A stretch of 64,000 bases of DNA, taken from assembly GCA_031835245.1 (NCBI GenBank), contig JAVKOQ010000020.1, positions 215,001 through 279,000 on the forward strand, written 5' to 3'. Shown piece by piece: positions 11,275-21,473 of the stretch (its first letter is position 1; each line of letters begins with the position of its first letter). The stretch is from Balamuthia mandrillaris (taxonomy: Eukaryota > Discosea > Longamoebia > Balamuthiidae). The position numbers and the translations under genes were made by a program. The notes beneath the pieces were generated by a model that was not told where the DNA came from, ran no database searches, and saw only the letters and a program-made list of their open reading frames with translations.

Positions 11275-13462
11275 TTAAAATTTGTCGAACAAAGAAGAAT
11301 CATCCTCTTCTTCGCTCTTTTCCGCTTCGCCGTCCGCTGTTCGTTGTCGCTGCTCTTCTTCTTCTTGTTCTTTGCTTCGCTCCGCTTTTTCTTTTCGTTG
11401 TTGTTGCCTCTTCGCCTTCCGTCGTTCCAATTCCCGCAGCAACAGCTCCTCCTCGTCTTCTTCCTCGTCGTCCTCCTCATCTTCCTCCAAACTCTCCAAG
11501 TCGAAATCATTTCCAAACCCGTCTTCATTGCAACAGCTTGTTGAAATTTGTTGTTGTTTCGTCGAGGAAGAAGAGGAAGAAGGAGAAACAGCGCGAAGAT
11601 GAAAATCTGTTGGAGAGAGAATGCGAGGATACCATGGAGCAAACACGGTGTGCAGCCAGTTGAAGCAGTATCCTTGCGAGTAGGGATTCTTGCCGGAAGC
11701 TCCATCATAGCGCACAAACTTCATCTGAAAAATAAGACGATAAGAGAGGAAATAATAGGATGGAGAAGGAAGCAAGATCAAGAATGAATAGAGTACATCT
11801 TCGTTGGTGGTGCGAGCACGGAAGGAGAGGTAGCTGTGGAAGGAAGAAAGGCCGCCGAGCGACCATATGAGGAAGAAACTGTACAAAGCTGCTAGCACAC
11901 TATTTATCAAAACAGTCAAAGAGATTGTTTGATCTTGAGCATGGAGAAAGAGAAACGAGAGAAGATGAAGAGAGATAGAGAAACGTTACGCTATAGGGGC
12001 CGGAAAAGTGGCCAGCGCGTGAAATATTTTGCGAGTGGAAGTGTCTTTGTCAGAGTCAAATGTCATCACTATGACCAATAGACCGGATAGAACCTTTAGC
12101 AAAAAGAGATAAACAAACAAAGGGTTTAAAAATAGAAAAATGTGAATTCATTGATAGAAAAACAGAAAACAGAAAATACCATGATCGCCAAAAGGTTGAA
12201 AGCTGCACTATGCACGAACCAATAAAAGAATTTGTAGTTACGTTTACCCACACAATTTCCAACCCTATTTTTGTGATGTTAGTATGTTTATTATAACAAA
12301 GAGAATGAGGTATAACATACCAAGGACCTTCAGAAGATTAAGGATAAAGAGATGGATAACGTTAGAAAGATATAACGGAAGGAGTGAGTGAACTAGTGAG
12401 AGAAAATGAAAAGTACAATGGTGGTCATAACGTTCGACACAGTTATCACAGACTTTGCAATGTACGCATCTAGGTGGCCGAAATATATTACAAGTTGCTA
12501 CGTGGATATTTTATAGGCAATCCAAAGAAGATGGAGAAAGCCATCAATACAAAGAAGAAGAAGAAGAAGAAGAAGAAGAAAAGAAGAAGAAGAAGAAGAA
12601 GAAGAAGAAGAAGAAGAAGAACAAGAAGAAGAAGAACAAGAAGAAGAAGAAGAACAAGAACAAGAAGAAGAACAAGAACAAGAACAAGAAGAAGAACAAG
12701 AACAAGAAGAAGAACAAGAACAAGAACAAGATCTAGAACTAGAACTAGAACTAGAACTAGAACTAGAACTAGAACTAGAACTAAGAAGCACGAAGAATAA
12801 TGAGGACGATACGTACTACAGTATTTGAGAGGCTTGTCGTCAGCGCTGCGAGGAATTGGCCGCTTGTCCCCACGAAGCAGCTCAAAGATGGAAACCTCTT
12901 CACCACCAAACAAACAAAAATGTCGGCAAAACAAAAAAAAGAAACAGAAAATGAGAAGAAAAACAAAAAGAAAAGTTATTGCCTCAAACCTTCATCTTCT
13001 TCATCAAAGTTACGTCGCGGCAGAATGCCAGGGTCCATGAAACTGACAAGAAAGAAAGAGGAGAGAGTAACGCCGGTGGACCAAAGCATGAACAGCAACA
13101 ACAGGCATCCCCACAAGGCCGACCGCCAAATGTACCACGGACACCTTTGTGTGTTAGAAAAAAAAAAGATAATGAGAAGAAAGAGAATAGAGAAAGACAA
13201 AAAAAATGTACACAAATCCGTAGAAGAGCACGAGAGGAACGAAGATGAGGAGGAGGGTCAAGTAGAAGGCCTGACGATCGGGTCCGCTGACGAGCTTGCC
13301 GCTGCAGTAGGAACGGCTGTTTCCTTGATAGCCGGAGGGCAAAACGTTCCGCCCTCCCACTCGGCCACTGCCATGCTCACCAACACCAACAGCCGTTGGA
13401 GCAGCAGTAGCAGCAGGAGCAGAAAGAGGGCTTGCAGCACCACCGCTGCTGCTGTCAGCCAT
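11275..13462 (-). CDS. DHHC-type protein S-palmitoyltransferase
   Basis: Nine exons closing to 438 aa: 13462-13212, 13144-12990, 12897-12817, 12497-12417, 12327-12321, 12264-12180, 12093-11990, 11899-11797, 11724-11275. Two transmembrane helices ([39 protein letters not shown]) precede MDPGILPRR. The Cys-rich domain reads [20 protein letters not shown], then [20 protein letters not shown] with the catalytic DHHC Cys. Two more helices follow, then the TTNE motif (FRARTTNED) and an [11 protein letters not shown] segment of the aPaaT region. The C-terminus is acidic and then Glu/Arg-rich. Substrate proteins are thioacylated on Cys at ER/Golgi membranes; the layout is like the ERF2/ZDHHC9-14-18 group. 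Exon 5 is only 7 nt and encodes part of CPW. Intron 3 holds GAA/GAACAA/GAACTA repeats. Confidence 0.92.
12553..12783. repeat. GAA, GAACAA and AGAACT arrays in DHHC intron 3
   Basis: Successive blocks of AGA/GAA units, then mixed GAAGAACAA, then at least seven AGAACT units (12736-12783). They lie in the intron 12816-12498 and read as pyrimidine-rich in the gene's sense. Confidence 0.85.
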
Positions 13463-13547
13463 CTTTATTTTTTTTTTTGTTGTCTTTTCTTTTGAGGTGT
13501 TTTTTTCTGCGGACAGCTTTTCCTTTTTGTGGACACCTCATGATTAC

Positions 13548-13555
13548 TGTCGACA
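13548..13555. promoter_or_regulatory. TGTCGACA palindrome upstream of the DHHC gene
   Basis: Perfect 8-bp palindrome 86 bp upstream of the DHHC start (13462, minus) and 190 bp upstream of the plus-strand gene at 13745. The same octamer occurs upstream of the MPP10 gene (three times) and in the 25.8 kb divergent promoter. Role inferred from position only. Confidence 0.4.
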
Positions 13556-13744
13556 ACCGACGACGTGAAAATTTTAAAGTGAAATTTCGACCAGGGAGGC
13601 ACGTGACCATCACGAGGAGACCGGAAATTGATTGGTAGCTGGGAGATTGTTACAAAGAATTTCCGAGCATTTCATGTGTCTGTGTTGGGTATCTCGCCAA
13701 CCCGAAAACAGAGCGCTAAACTTTTCGCTTACACTTACAAAATA

Positions 13745-14980
13745 ATGAGCGGAGGGTCGTGTCGGGCGATGTTCCGCTTCTCGAACCCAGCCCTGCGATT
13801 CGTTTTGGGGTGGCTGCTGATCTCCGTCCTCTTCTTCGCCTTCTTCCTGGTGGCTCACTCCGCCCTCGCTCTGCTCTACAGGGAAAAGACAGGCTTTATC
13901 CTTCGCATCACGTTGATTTCAATTTCATCCATCCTCGCAATCTTTCTCGCCGCATTGCTCTGTGCCTGCTACTGCGCGCCTTCCATTAACAACGATGCCC
14001 GACACACTGTGGCGTTGTGTTTCTTTTCTGCCATGATTCTAATCACGACGCTCTGCTTGGCCTTTCTAACGGTGTGGCCAGTATACACCGAGCTAACCTA
14101 TTGCAAACTCCAGCTATGGGAGTGGCAGGAAGAAGCGACTCTGAAGGACGTACAACATTCCTCTCGCTACCAAAGCGTTTTCATGTTCAACCGTTCAGAG
14201 GGAACAGCAGTACCTGGTCACTTTGGTTCTTCCTCTAATCAAACATATTTGACTTGCGCATTTCCACTTCTGCCCACTAAAGAGCTTTCTTCTTCTGCTC
14301 CTTCTTTAATCTACGCTCATGTGGCAGCCATTTGTTTCAGCCCAAAGGAGAAGGCGGACTGTCTTTCTCTTGTGAATGGTAAAGAAGGTGATGAAGACAA
14401 TGACGATTGCTTTGAAAAGATAAGACTCCTGTGGGAGGGCCGAATGACTCTGGATGGCATGGTGGCGGTCAAGACCAACATCCTCGACTCTCTGTTTAGG
14501 ATGGATGAAGTCCATGCAGCTGTAGACAGCATCACCAGCCATAGCAGCCCTTACCACGACCCCTCTTCTTCATCTTCTTCTTTATCTTCTACTTCATCTT
14601 CTTCTGTTTCTTCAATTCAAATGGCAGACAGTGTAACAACTGTTGAACTCTTCTCCAAGGCGGAGTTTGAGCAGAGGTTGGAGGAAAGCAAGGCCGAATT
14701 CCTCGCCGGAATCATCCCTCTCTTGTTCGCTCTGCTGGTTGTGTTGCCCATTATTGGCCTATTGTTTGTTTGGCTGGTGGGACCTCCTCCTTACGATGGT
14801 TCGGACCAGGGTTTCGAAGTTATCAACGGGGGAGACAAACAACACGAGCAGTGCCAGAGTAGAAATGTAAGAGATGATGATGGCGAGGCTGATGGAGTGG
14901 AAATGAAGACGTTTGAGGATGAACGACACTACTATGAAGACAACGAAGAAGCTCTTTTGCGAACAAACTCATTTTCATAA
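13745..14980 (+). CDS. four-transmembrane protein of unknown function
   Basis: Single exon, 411 aa, starting MSGGSCRAMFRF; the frame is open upstream, but this ATG places the first helix near the N-terminus. Helices are visible at about 20-42 (VLGWLLISVLFFAFFLVAHS), 53-77 (TLISISSILAIFLAALLCAC), 90-113 (VALCFFSAMILITTLCLAFL) and 320-345 (GIIPLLFALLVVLPIIGLLF). A loop of about 200 residues between helices 3 and 4 has N-x-S/T sites and Cys, so it is likely luminal or extracellular. The cytosolic tail is acidic. The layout resembles a tetraspanin, but the loop lacks CCG, and no family is claimed. Confidence 0.75.
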   Translation: MSGGSCRAMFRFSNPALRFVLGWLLISVLFFAFFLVAHSALALLYREKTGFILRITLISISSILAIFLAALLCACYCAPSINNDARHTVALCFFSAMILITTLCLAFLTVWPVYTELTYCKLQLWEWQEEATLKDVQHSSRYQSVFMFNRSEGTAVPGHFGSSSNQTYLTCAFPLLPTKELSSSAPSLIYAHVAAICFSPKEKADCLSLVNGKEGDEDNDDCFEKIRLLWEGRMTLDGMVAVKTNILDSLFRMDEVHAAVDSITSHSSPYHDPSSSSSSLSSTSSSSVSSIQMADSVTTVELFSKAEFEQRLEESKAEFLAGIIPLLFALLVVLPIIGLLFVWLVGPPPYDGSDQGFEVINGGDKQHEQCQSRNVRDDDGEADGVEMKTFEDERHYYEDNEEALLRTNSFS

Positions 14981-15146
14981 ATAAACGAACAAAAGAGAAA
15001 GCAAAAAAAATATATTTTTCTATTAAATATACATGTAACAAATATTGGCGTTAGTGGGGTTCGAACCCAAGTACTGCTCCATATCGTGACGACGTGAAAT
15101 TAACGAGCAATCAAAAAAACAAACAAACAAAAAGCAAAGTGCGCTG

Positions 15147-15700
15147 ATGTCGTACCGCCGCAGTTCTGGTTCCTTCTCTCTGGTTTGTCGCCAAGTGCCT
15201 GGCCTCAGGGTGACGGCCGCTCGCTCCTCCCTTCTTACGGCTTCTGTCACCGGCCGGTGTAGTAGCGCCACCGCTCCCTCTCCTCTCACCCGGTGTGCCT
15301 CTGCCTTTTCCTCTTTGTCTTGTTCTCCCGCTGCGACTGGATTCTCGACGACCGCCACGTCTGGTGGTGGTGCTTCGTCTCGAAAAGCTTCTTTCTTGAA
15401 GCAACAACACTCCACTTCCGTACTGCTCAGGTTTGTTTTTGTTTTTTTTAAAAAATAAATCGATCTTAATCTCACTTTTATGCCCCACAACAACCAAGTA
15501 GTGCCCCGTGCACCAAGACAACAACAGCGACGATGAACTTTGGCATGCTTCTTCAGTTCTTGAATACCGGTTTGTTTATTCTTTATTCTTTTTAACTTTC
15601 TTATTTTTTTTCTTTATTCTTTATTTTTTTCTTATTCTTTATTCTTTATTCTTATTCTTTGTTCTTTATTAACACAGAAGAAGACGATGATGGCTGCTGA
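15147..15700 (+). CDS. small protein with mitochondrial presequence-like N-terminus
   Basis: Three exons fit in frame: 15147-15430, 15499-15569, 15678-15700, giving 125 aa. The first 90 residues are rich in Ser, Arg, Ala and Thr, with hardly any acidic residue (MSYRRSSGSFSLVCRQVPGL), as in mitochondrial targeting peptides. The mature part would be short (MNFGMLLQFL then an acidic end EEDDDGC). No known family is recognised. The weak point is that all exons are short and low-complexity; it could also be a non-coding transcript. Confidence 0.45.
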
Positions 15701-15737
15701 TATTTGCTCCGTTGTTCTCGCGAATGAAACCGAAAAA

Positions 15738-15779
<42 letters not shown>

Positions 15780-15780
15780 A
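15590..15780. repeat. TTTATTC and GA simple repeats
   Basis: TTTATTC-type repeats run from about 15590 to 15668 within the second intron of the small gene, followed after its stop by a (GA)n run at 15741-15778 in the spacer before the convergent RNase H2A gene. Confidence 0.7.
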
Positions 15781-15803
15781 TTCGCTTTCTTCGTTTGTTG
15801 ACA

Positions 15804-17012
15804 TCACAACTTCATCTTCCAGCTTTGCCGAACAAACGATGGATATTTATTTGCATTGTTTTCCTCTGGTTTTGCGTCTTTCTTCTTTTCTTCTCCTTCT
15901 TCTTCTTGCTCTGCTTCTTTTGTTGCTTTCGTTGATCGTTTGCTTTGTGACTTTGCTTTTGTTGCTTTCGAGGAAGAGGAGGAAGACGAAGCGGAAAATG
16001 AAGTAGAAGGAGAGAAGGAGCGTAAGAAGGAGAGGGTGAAGGGATCGCTGGGATAGCCAGAGCCCAAGGCAAGCCCTGTCTCTTTTTCCAACTGGAGCAT
16101 GGCCTTGTCCCTCTCCACTTTTGCTATGATGGAAGCTGCCGCCACAGATACCTGGTGGCGAGAAGTAGACTCACGAGATGAGAAACAGAAGAAACGAAAG
16201 GAAACAAAATAAGATAGAGGAGAGGAACGAAAGAGAAAGAGAAAGAGAAAGAGAAAGAGAAAGAGAAAGAGAAAGAGAAAGAGAAAGAGAAGAGAAAGAG
16301 AAAGAGAAAGAGAAAGAGAAAAGAAAGAGAAACGACGAAAGAGAAAGAGAAAGAGAAAGAGAAAGAGAAAGAGAAAGAGAAAGAGAAAGAGAAAGAGAAA
16401 CGACGAAAGAGAAACGACGAAAGAGAAAGAGAATACAGAGAAAGGGAGAGGAAACGACGAAAGAAAGAGAAAGAGAAACGAACGAAGAGATAGCAAACGT
16501 CTGAGAATAAACAGAAGCGACCAAGAGAGAAGCAAAGCGAAGAAAAGAGAAAACGTACAAAAGCAGATTCGGCTTTGTGCTGCGCCAACACCCTGGCCTC
16601 CGGGAACAACCCCTGAAAATGCGCCTGATAGCGCTCGCTGTTGACGTCCACCGCGTCCATGCACAAGGCCAGCCCCGCCCTGTTCAGCTCCAGCCCGTTC
16701 TGCTCCGCCAGCTCCCCCAACAGCCTCTCCGTGTGCTCGATCTGCAGCTGGTTCAGCGTTCGCCCCAATTGCAGCCTATTGCGGTCGATCTCCGCGGCAG
16801 AGACCTGGGTGGAGCGGATCAGCAGCGCGGACTGGCGGATGATGCCCTCCAGGTAGGTCCGGCGCGCGGGGGAGAGGGCTTTGGAGTCCTTGACGCCCTC
16901 CATGCGGAGGAGCCTGCATGTTTGCGGGGAGAGGAGGACCGTCGCGATGACCAGAGGACCCAAAACCTAAAATCGCAAAAAAGTTAATCGACTCCGTCAA
17001 AATGTACAAAGA

Positions 17013-17044
<32 letters not shown>

Positions 17045-17299
17045 TCTCATGAAACGAAAAAGAAAAGAAGAACGAACGGAGCCACGGCCAGCTTCGTCGA
17101 CGCCACACAACCAACGGATGGAAGGGTCGGAGAGGAGCGCTTCGTCGGAGGATAACGGGAGAGATCGAGCAACCGATTTGTGTCGTCGAGGTGATGGGCT
17201 TTGCAAAAAGAAGCAAGAAGAAGACGCAGCGCTCGCATGGCGGCTGGTGTTGCCCTTGCAGCCTCCGCTCCACCACCGAAGCATCTTCAGTCGACTCAT
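15804..17299 (-). CDS. RNASEH2A: ribonuclease H2 subunit A
   Basis: Exons 17299-17078, 16966-16559 and 16151-15804 give 325 aa. The RNase HII signature GVDEAGRGS, VLGPLVIA carries the first catalytic Asp and Glu; DSKALS follows, then AGLALCMDAVDVN with a further catalytic Asp, HKAE, and SVAAASIIAKVERDKAM with GSGYPSDP. The enzyme, with subunits B and C, cleaves RNA:DNA hybrids and removes single ribonucleotides from nuclear DNA. An insertion of about 55 Ser/Lys/Glu-rich residues separates LSFLRSF from the normally adjacent PSFVRQSW, after which the protein ends within five residues. Intron 2 (16558-16152) is mostly GAAAGA/GAAACGACGAA repeats. A short N-terminal extension rich in Ser precedes the catalytic domain. 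Confidence 0.93.
16215..16480. repeat. (AGAGAA)n with ACGACGAA interruptions, RNase H2A intron 2
   Basis: Long AGAGAA array with repeated GAAACGACGAAAGAG interruptions. The same composite pattern occurs in the TRPT1 intron at 54.3 kb, and a relative in introns at 37.6 and 62.1 kb. Confidence 0.85.
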
Positions 17300-17462
17300 C
17301 GTTTCTTTTCTTATTCTTTCAATAAATATTAATTTTTCATAATAAATATTTAAATTTTATGGAATATTAATTGTTGCATTGAAAAACCAACATATTCAAA
17401 AAATTTAAAATAATTAACAAATATTCCAACTATTCAAAAAAACAAGAAAAAAAGAAATGTTT

Positions 17463-20400
17463 TTATAACTTGAGGTGAGCAACATCTTTGTTGCTGACTC
17501 GTTGTTTTGCGGTCTTCTCGGAAAGAAAGTCGGCCTTCTCTCCGCGGACAGCAGCCCTGGCCTCCTCTTGCAGCTGCTTGAACAGCTTCGAGGACTGGGT
17601 TGTGCTCTTTGATGGTTGTGAAGTATTCGCTATTGTCACGTTCTATTTATTGTTGGAAGAAGGCATGAGTAAACATTGAAGCAGAAGAGAAGAAGAAGAA
17701 GGAGTAGAAGGAGAAGAGGAGAAGAAGAAGAAGAAGGAGAAGAAGGAGAAGAAGGAGAAGAAGAAGAAGAAGAAGATGAAGAAGATGAAGAAGATGAAGA
17801 AGATGAAGAAGAAGAAGAACAAGAAGCACAAGCACAAGCACAAGCACAAGCACAAGCACAAGCACAAGCACAAGCACAAGCACAAGCACAAGCACAAGCA
17901 CAAGCACAAGCACAAGCACAAGCACAAGCACAAGCACAAGCAAGCGCAAACAAGCAAAGCACAAGCACAAGCACAAGCACAAGCACAAGCACAAGCACAA
18001 GCACAAGCACAAGCACAAGCACAAGAGGAACAAGAAGAAGAACAAGAGGAACAAGAAGAAGAACAACAACAACAACAACAAGAAGAAGATTAAGAACAAG
18101 AAGACGAAAATAAAAAGAAGAGGAGCAAGAACGAGGAAAAATAAAGAGAAATAATATAAACATGAAAGAAAAAAAACTTACTCTGGCATTCTTGAGCTGA
18201 TCCAATGCGCTCTGTACGGTGTGCTTGTTGCCCAGGCCAGGGTTCAACTTCTTGACCAACTTCTCGTCCTGCTGCTTCTGCCGCTGCGCCTTTCTCCTTC
18301 GGGCCTTCTTGCTGCGTCTCGCCGCCTTTCTCTCCTCCTGCGTTCTCTCGTCCTCTCCTTTGACCTCCTTTTGGGGTTTCTCGTAGACCTCTTCGGGGGC
18401 GAGCAGGGAGGCATCGCTCACACCGATGGGAATGATCTCCTCCATGTTGATCGCTGGTAAGTTGGGCTTCACCGTTAAGTCTTCTACCGGCTGTTTTGAT
18501 TGTGTTATTTGAATTTTATGTTAAGTCCAAATGAAAGAGGAAGGTTTAAAAATAATAAAAGCACGAACGGGTTTAGGTGTGTAATGGAAGTTGGACAACG
18601 AATCCAGTTTGAAGCAGAGGGACTTGAACAGGCGCTGTATCTCTAGTTGTCCTGGAGTTAACGTTTCCTCCTCCATCATCGTTTGCTTTTGTTCCTGTGT
18701 TTGTCTTCTCCACTAATAAAGATAAAGTGTCAATAAACTATAAACATTGAAAAGCAAAAACAAAAAAGTTAAAAAAATACAAAATATAAACCTCTTCTTC
18801 GTATTCTTCAGCCAAGCCTTTGCCACTCTTCTCAAAGTCGAGTTCAACAGTAGGACGTCTTTCCTTCTGTTCAGGCTCCACTTGACGCACGACGTCATCC
18901 CATGACTCTTCCAAAATGCGTTGCTTTATGACTTCTTCGATGGTTTGTGTCACTTCTTCCGTTATTACTGGTTTCAACTGTGTTTTTCCAAAGTGGAAGA
19001 CGAGTAAGTAATTGACGATAAGTAGAAAAGAAGGAAATAAGATGTGGGATCACAATAACTGAGAATGAGAAAAGGGAACAAGTTACAAACCTTGGTGGCA
19101 CCCTCGAACTCGAGGTTAGCAGCCAAAAGACTGTTTTGAGGACGTTGCTTGGAGTTAACCTCACCAGACAAGGCCCAAGCCTTTGGAGCCACGTTCTTCT
19201 CTTCCAAACGCTCTATACGTTTTTGCAAGTTCAACTGAGCCCGCTCATAGGTCGAAAGAGGTCCTGAAAAAAGAATTAACACAAAAGATATATCAGTGCC
19301 CAAACACAATATAATACAACACACACACACACAAAAGGCCAAGAGCACACAAACCCTTCTTAGCTGCAGGTTGTTGGTTTGTCGTTTCTCCATCTTCCTC
19401 CTCGCTATCATCTTCATCTTCATCGGCCTCTTCATCATCGTCATCTTCTTCTTGTTCACCATCGGCATTCTCCCAGGCTTCAGTCTGTTGCAAGAACTGT
19501 TGGAAAGAAAATCCTTCCACCTCTTCGTCATTCTCTTCACCTTTGTCTGCTCCCATGAATTCAGCCAAATCTTCATCTTCTTCTTCATTTTCATCCTCAT
19601 CTTCTTCCTCATCGTCATCATCTTCATCGTCCTCTTCATCATTTTTCTTGTTCTTTTTCTTGTTTTTCTTCTTTTGCGCAGACAAAACACTAAAGAAAGC
19701 TTCTTCTTCATCTACGTCGACATCGCTATCTCCTTCTTCTGCTCCTACATCATCATCGTTCATGAAAAGAGCTGCTTCCTTCGCTGCCACTGCTTTTGCA
19801 TCAAACGGTTCGTTGAAGAAATCGGAATACATTATTCCACCTCCAACTTCTTCTTTCTTCTTTTTCTTGTTCTTTTTGTCATTAGGCAACAAATCCTCGT
19901 CATCTTCGCCTTCTCCATCGTTTAATTTGGATAAGATCTGTTGTCGTTGTTGCATCAAGAATTGCAGCCGTTCTTCTGCGTTCATACTGTTGTACTTCTT
20001 TATCACTTCCGGCCGAACTGATTTCATTAAGTTTTCGCTCAATCCTTCTCCTTCATCCTCTTCATCATCCTCCTCTTCGTCTTCATCATCCAAATCACTC
20101 AAAAAGGCTTCCTCCTCCATCATTGCCAACTGATCATCCTCACCTTCTTGTACCTCTTCGTTGTCATAATCATCATGAACGTTTTCTTCTTCATCATCAT
20201 CATTTTCATCTCCTTCTCCATCTTTTAATACTTGCCTCAACAGCTCCTTTTCTTCTGCTATCTGCCTCATTCCTTCCTCTTCATCTTCTTCCTCCTCTTC
20301 CTCATCCAGTTCGCTTTCTTTCACTTCATGCTCCAATCGAGGGAAAAAGCTGTCTAACTTTCCGCCATTCTTTTTGATCTCTTTCAACCATCGTTTCAGT

Positions 20401-21200
20401 TGTTGCTGAAGATACTGCAAAAGTGGTTCATGTTGCAGCTGCATCTGTTCCCAGATCTGTTCCGTATCGAAACCTTCCACCAGCAGTTCTTCCAACGGAC
20501 CAAAACTTACGTTTTTTGTTTGTGGTTCTGTCCTCTTTGCTATTTATTTTTTTGGAAAAAAAACCGGATTAGTAGAAGTGAAACAAAAACAAGAAGAAGA
20601 ACAGAACTAAAACAAGGACAAGCACAAGCAGAAGAAGAAGAGGAAGAGGAAAGAACAAGAAGAAGAGGAAGAGGAAAGAAGAAGAAGAAGAAGAAGAAGA
20701 AGAAGAAGAAGAACAAGAACAAGAAGAACAAGAACAAGAAGAAGAAGAAGAAGAAGAAGAAGAAGAAGAAGAAGAACAAGTAGAAGAATAAGAAGAAGAA
20801 TTTAAAAATAGTTAAAAAGATGAAAATAAAGGAAAAAAGCTTTCGCACCAAAGTCAAAAAGATTTTTAGTGAGAAGAGTGAGTTCGGAGTCGAGTTCGGA
20901 GGAGGCCGTCACAAAAACTTCGGGATTGGCCTGCACGCGCTCGATGAAGTTCGCAGCGGCCTTCAATGCCCCCTTTTCGTCCTCATACCGCCGCTGTTGT
21001 TTGTCTTTGTTGTCGATTGCTTGCGACCGCGGTTCATCTCTCTTCCGTTTTTTGTCGTTGTTTGTCATTTGATTTTTCTTTTCTTTTTTCTGAACACTGG
21101 CCGAAGAAGCGACGACCAATTCCACCGGAGCACCGTTCGTGGCTGGTGTCTTCGCTCCTCCTCCTCCTCCTCCTCCGCGTTTGTTCCTTGCACGTCCCAT
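17463..21200 (-). CDS. MPHOSPH10: U3 small nucleolar ribonucleoprotein MPP10
   Basis: Seven exons close to 838 aa: 21200-20849, 20527-19355, 19263-19091, 18977-18792, 18712-18569, 18490-18182, 17642-17463. After a Gly/Lys N-terminus, residues 80-120 match the MPP10 start (NPEVFVTASSELDSELTLL), then FGPLEELLVEGFDTEQIWEQ. Very acidic tracts follow over about 300 residues, with KKKNKKK runs. The conserved C-terminal half has GPLSTYERAQLNLQKRIERL, EESWDDVVRQ, LDSLSNFHYTPKP, INMEEIIPIGVSDASLLAPE and a Lys/Arg-rich stretch. MPP10 acts with IMP3 and IMP4 in the SSU processome for 18S rRNA maturation in the nucleolus. Introns 1 and 6 carry long GAA and CACAAG repeats. Three TGTCGACA palindromes lie upstream. 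Confidence 0.93.
17690..18080. repeat. GAAGAAGG, then about 31 CACAAG units, in MPP10 intron 6
   Basis: The intron 18181-17643 is almost all repeat: GAA/GGA blocks, then CACAAG units at 17826-17941 and again at about 17960-18025, split by a short CAAGCAAGCGCAAACAAG stretch. In the gene's sense it reads CTTGTG. Confidence 0.9.
20600..20800. repeat. GAA/GAACAA array in MPP10 intron 1
   Basis: The intron 20848-20528 contains GAA with GAACAA and GAAGAGG variants, TTC-rich in the gene's sense. Confidence 0.8.
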
Positions 21201-21295
21201 CTTTATTTTGTCCGCGTATGCCCCGAGTGAAACGATGCAGAGAGAGAGAGAGAGAGAGAGAAAAAGTGTTTCTTCTTTTCTTCTTCCTTTCGCTT

Positions 21296-21358
21296 TGTCG
21301 ACAAAAAAGTGTCGACAAAAAGACTTGACAAAGTCTGCAAAATTAATTTATGTCGACA
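21296..21358. promoter_or_regulatory. three TGTCGACA palindromes upstream of MPP10
   Basis: Copies at 21296-21303, 21310-21317 and 21351-21358, that is 96 to 158 bp upstream of the MPP10 start at 21200 (minus). The first two are 14 bp apart, centre to centre. They lie between MPP10 and the convergent-side end of the TPR gene (21474), so they most likely belong to MPP10. Function is inferred from repetition and position. Confidence 0.45.
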
Positions 21359-21473
21359 TAAGAAACTTCGGAGTTAATGATTTGAAATTTCCATCCAAAT
21401 TTCTTTTCATTTTTTAACCCAAAAAAATTGTTTGTCCTTTGCGTATCTATTCTTTCTTTCTTTGCTCCGCAGT

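Noticed and set aside
12498-12800. Coding frames with Leu/Val/Phe or Lys/Asn runs
   Set aside because: These are read-through of simple repeats in the DHHC intron; splice phases on both sides show they are not exons.
15040-15080. tRNA on the minus strand (GGTTCGAACCC at 15058)
   Set aside because: A T-arm-like sequence is present, but no acceptor stem, D arm or anticodon arm pairs around it.
15023-15524. Minus-strand gene opposite the small presequence-like gene
   Set aside because: Frames of 100-150 codons exist on both strands, but only the plus strand has consistent splice sites and an acceptable N-terminus.
17643-18181. CRISPR-like array at the CACAAG repeats
   Set aside because: Units are 6 bp without spacers, within a eukaryotic intron.
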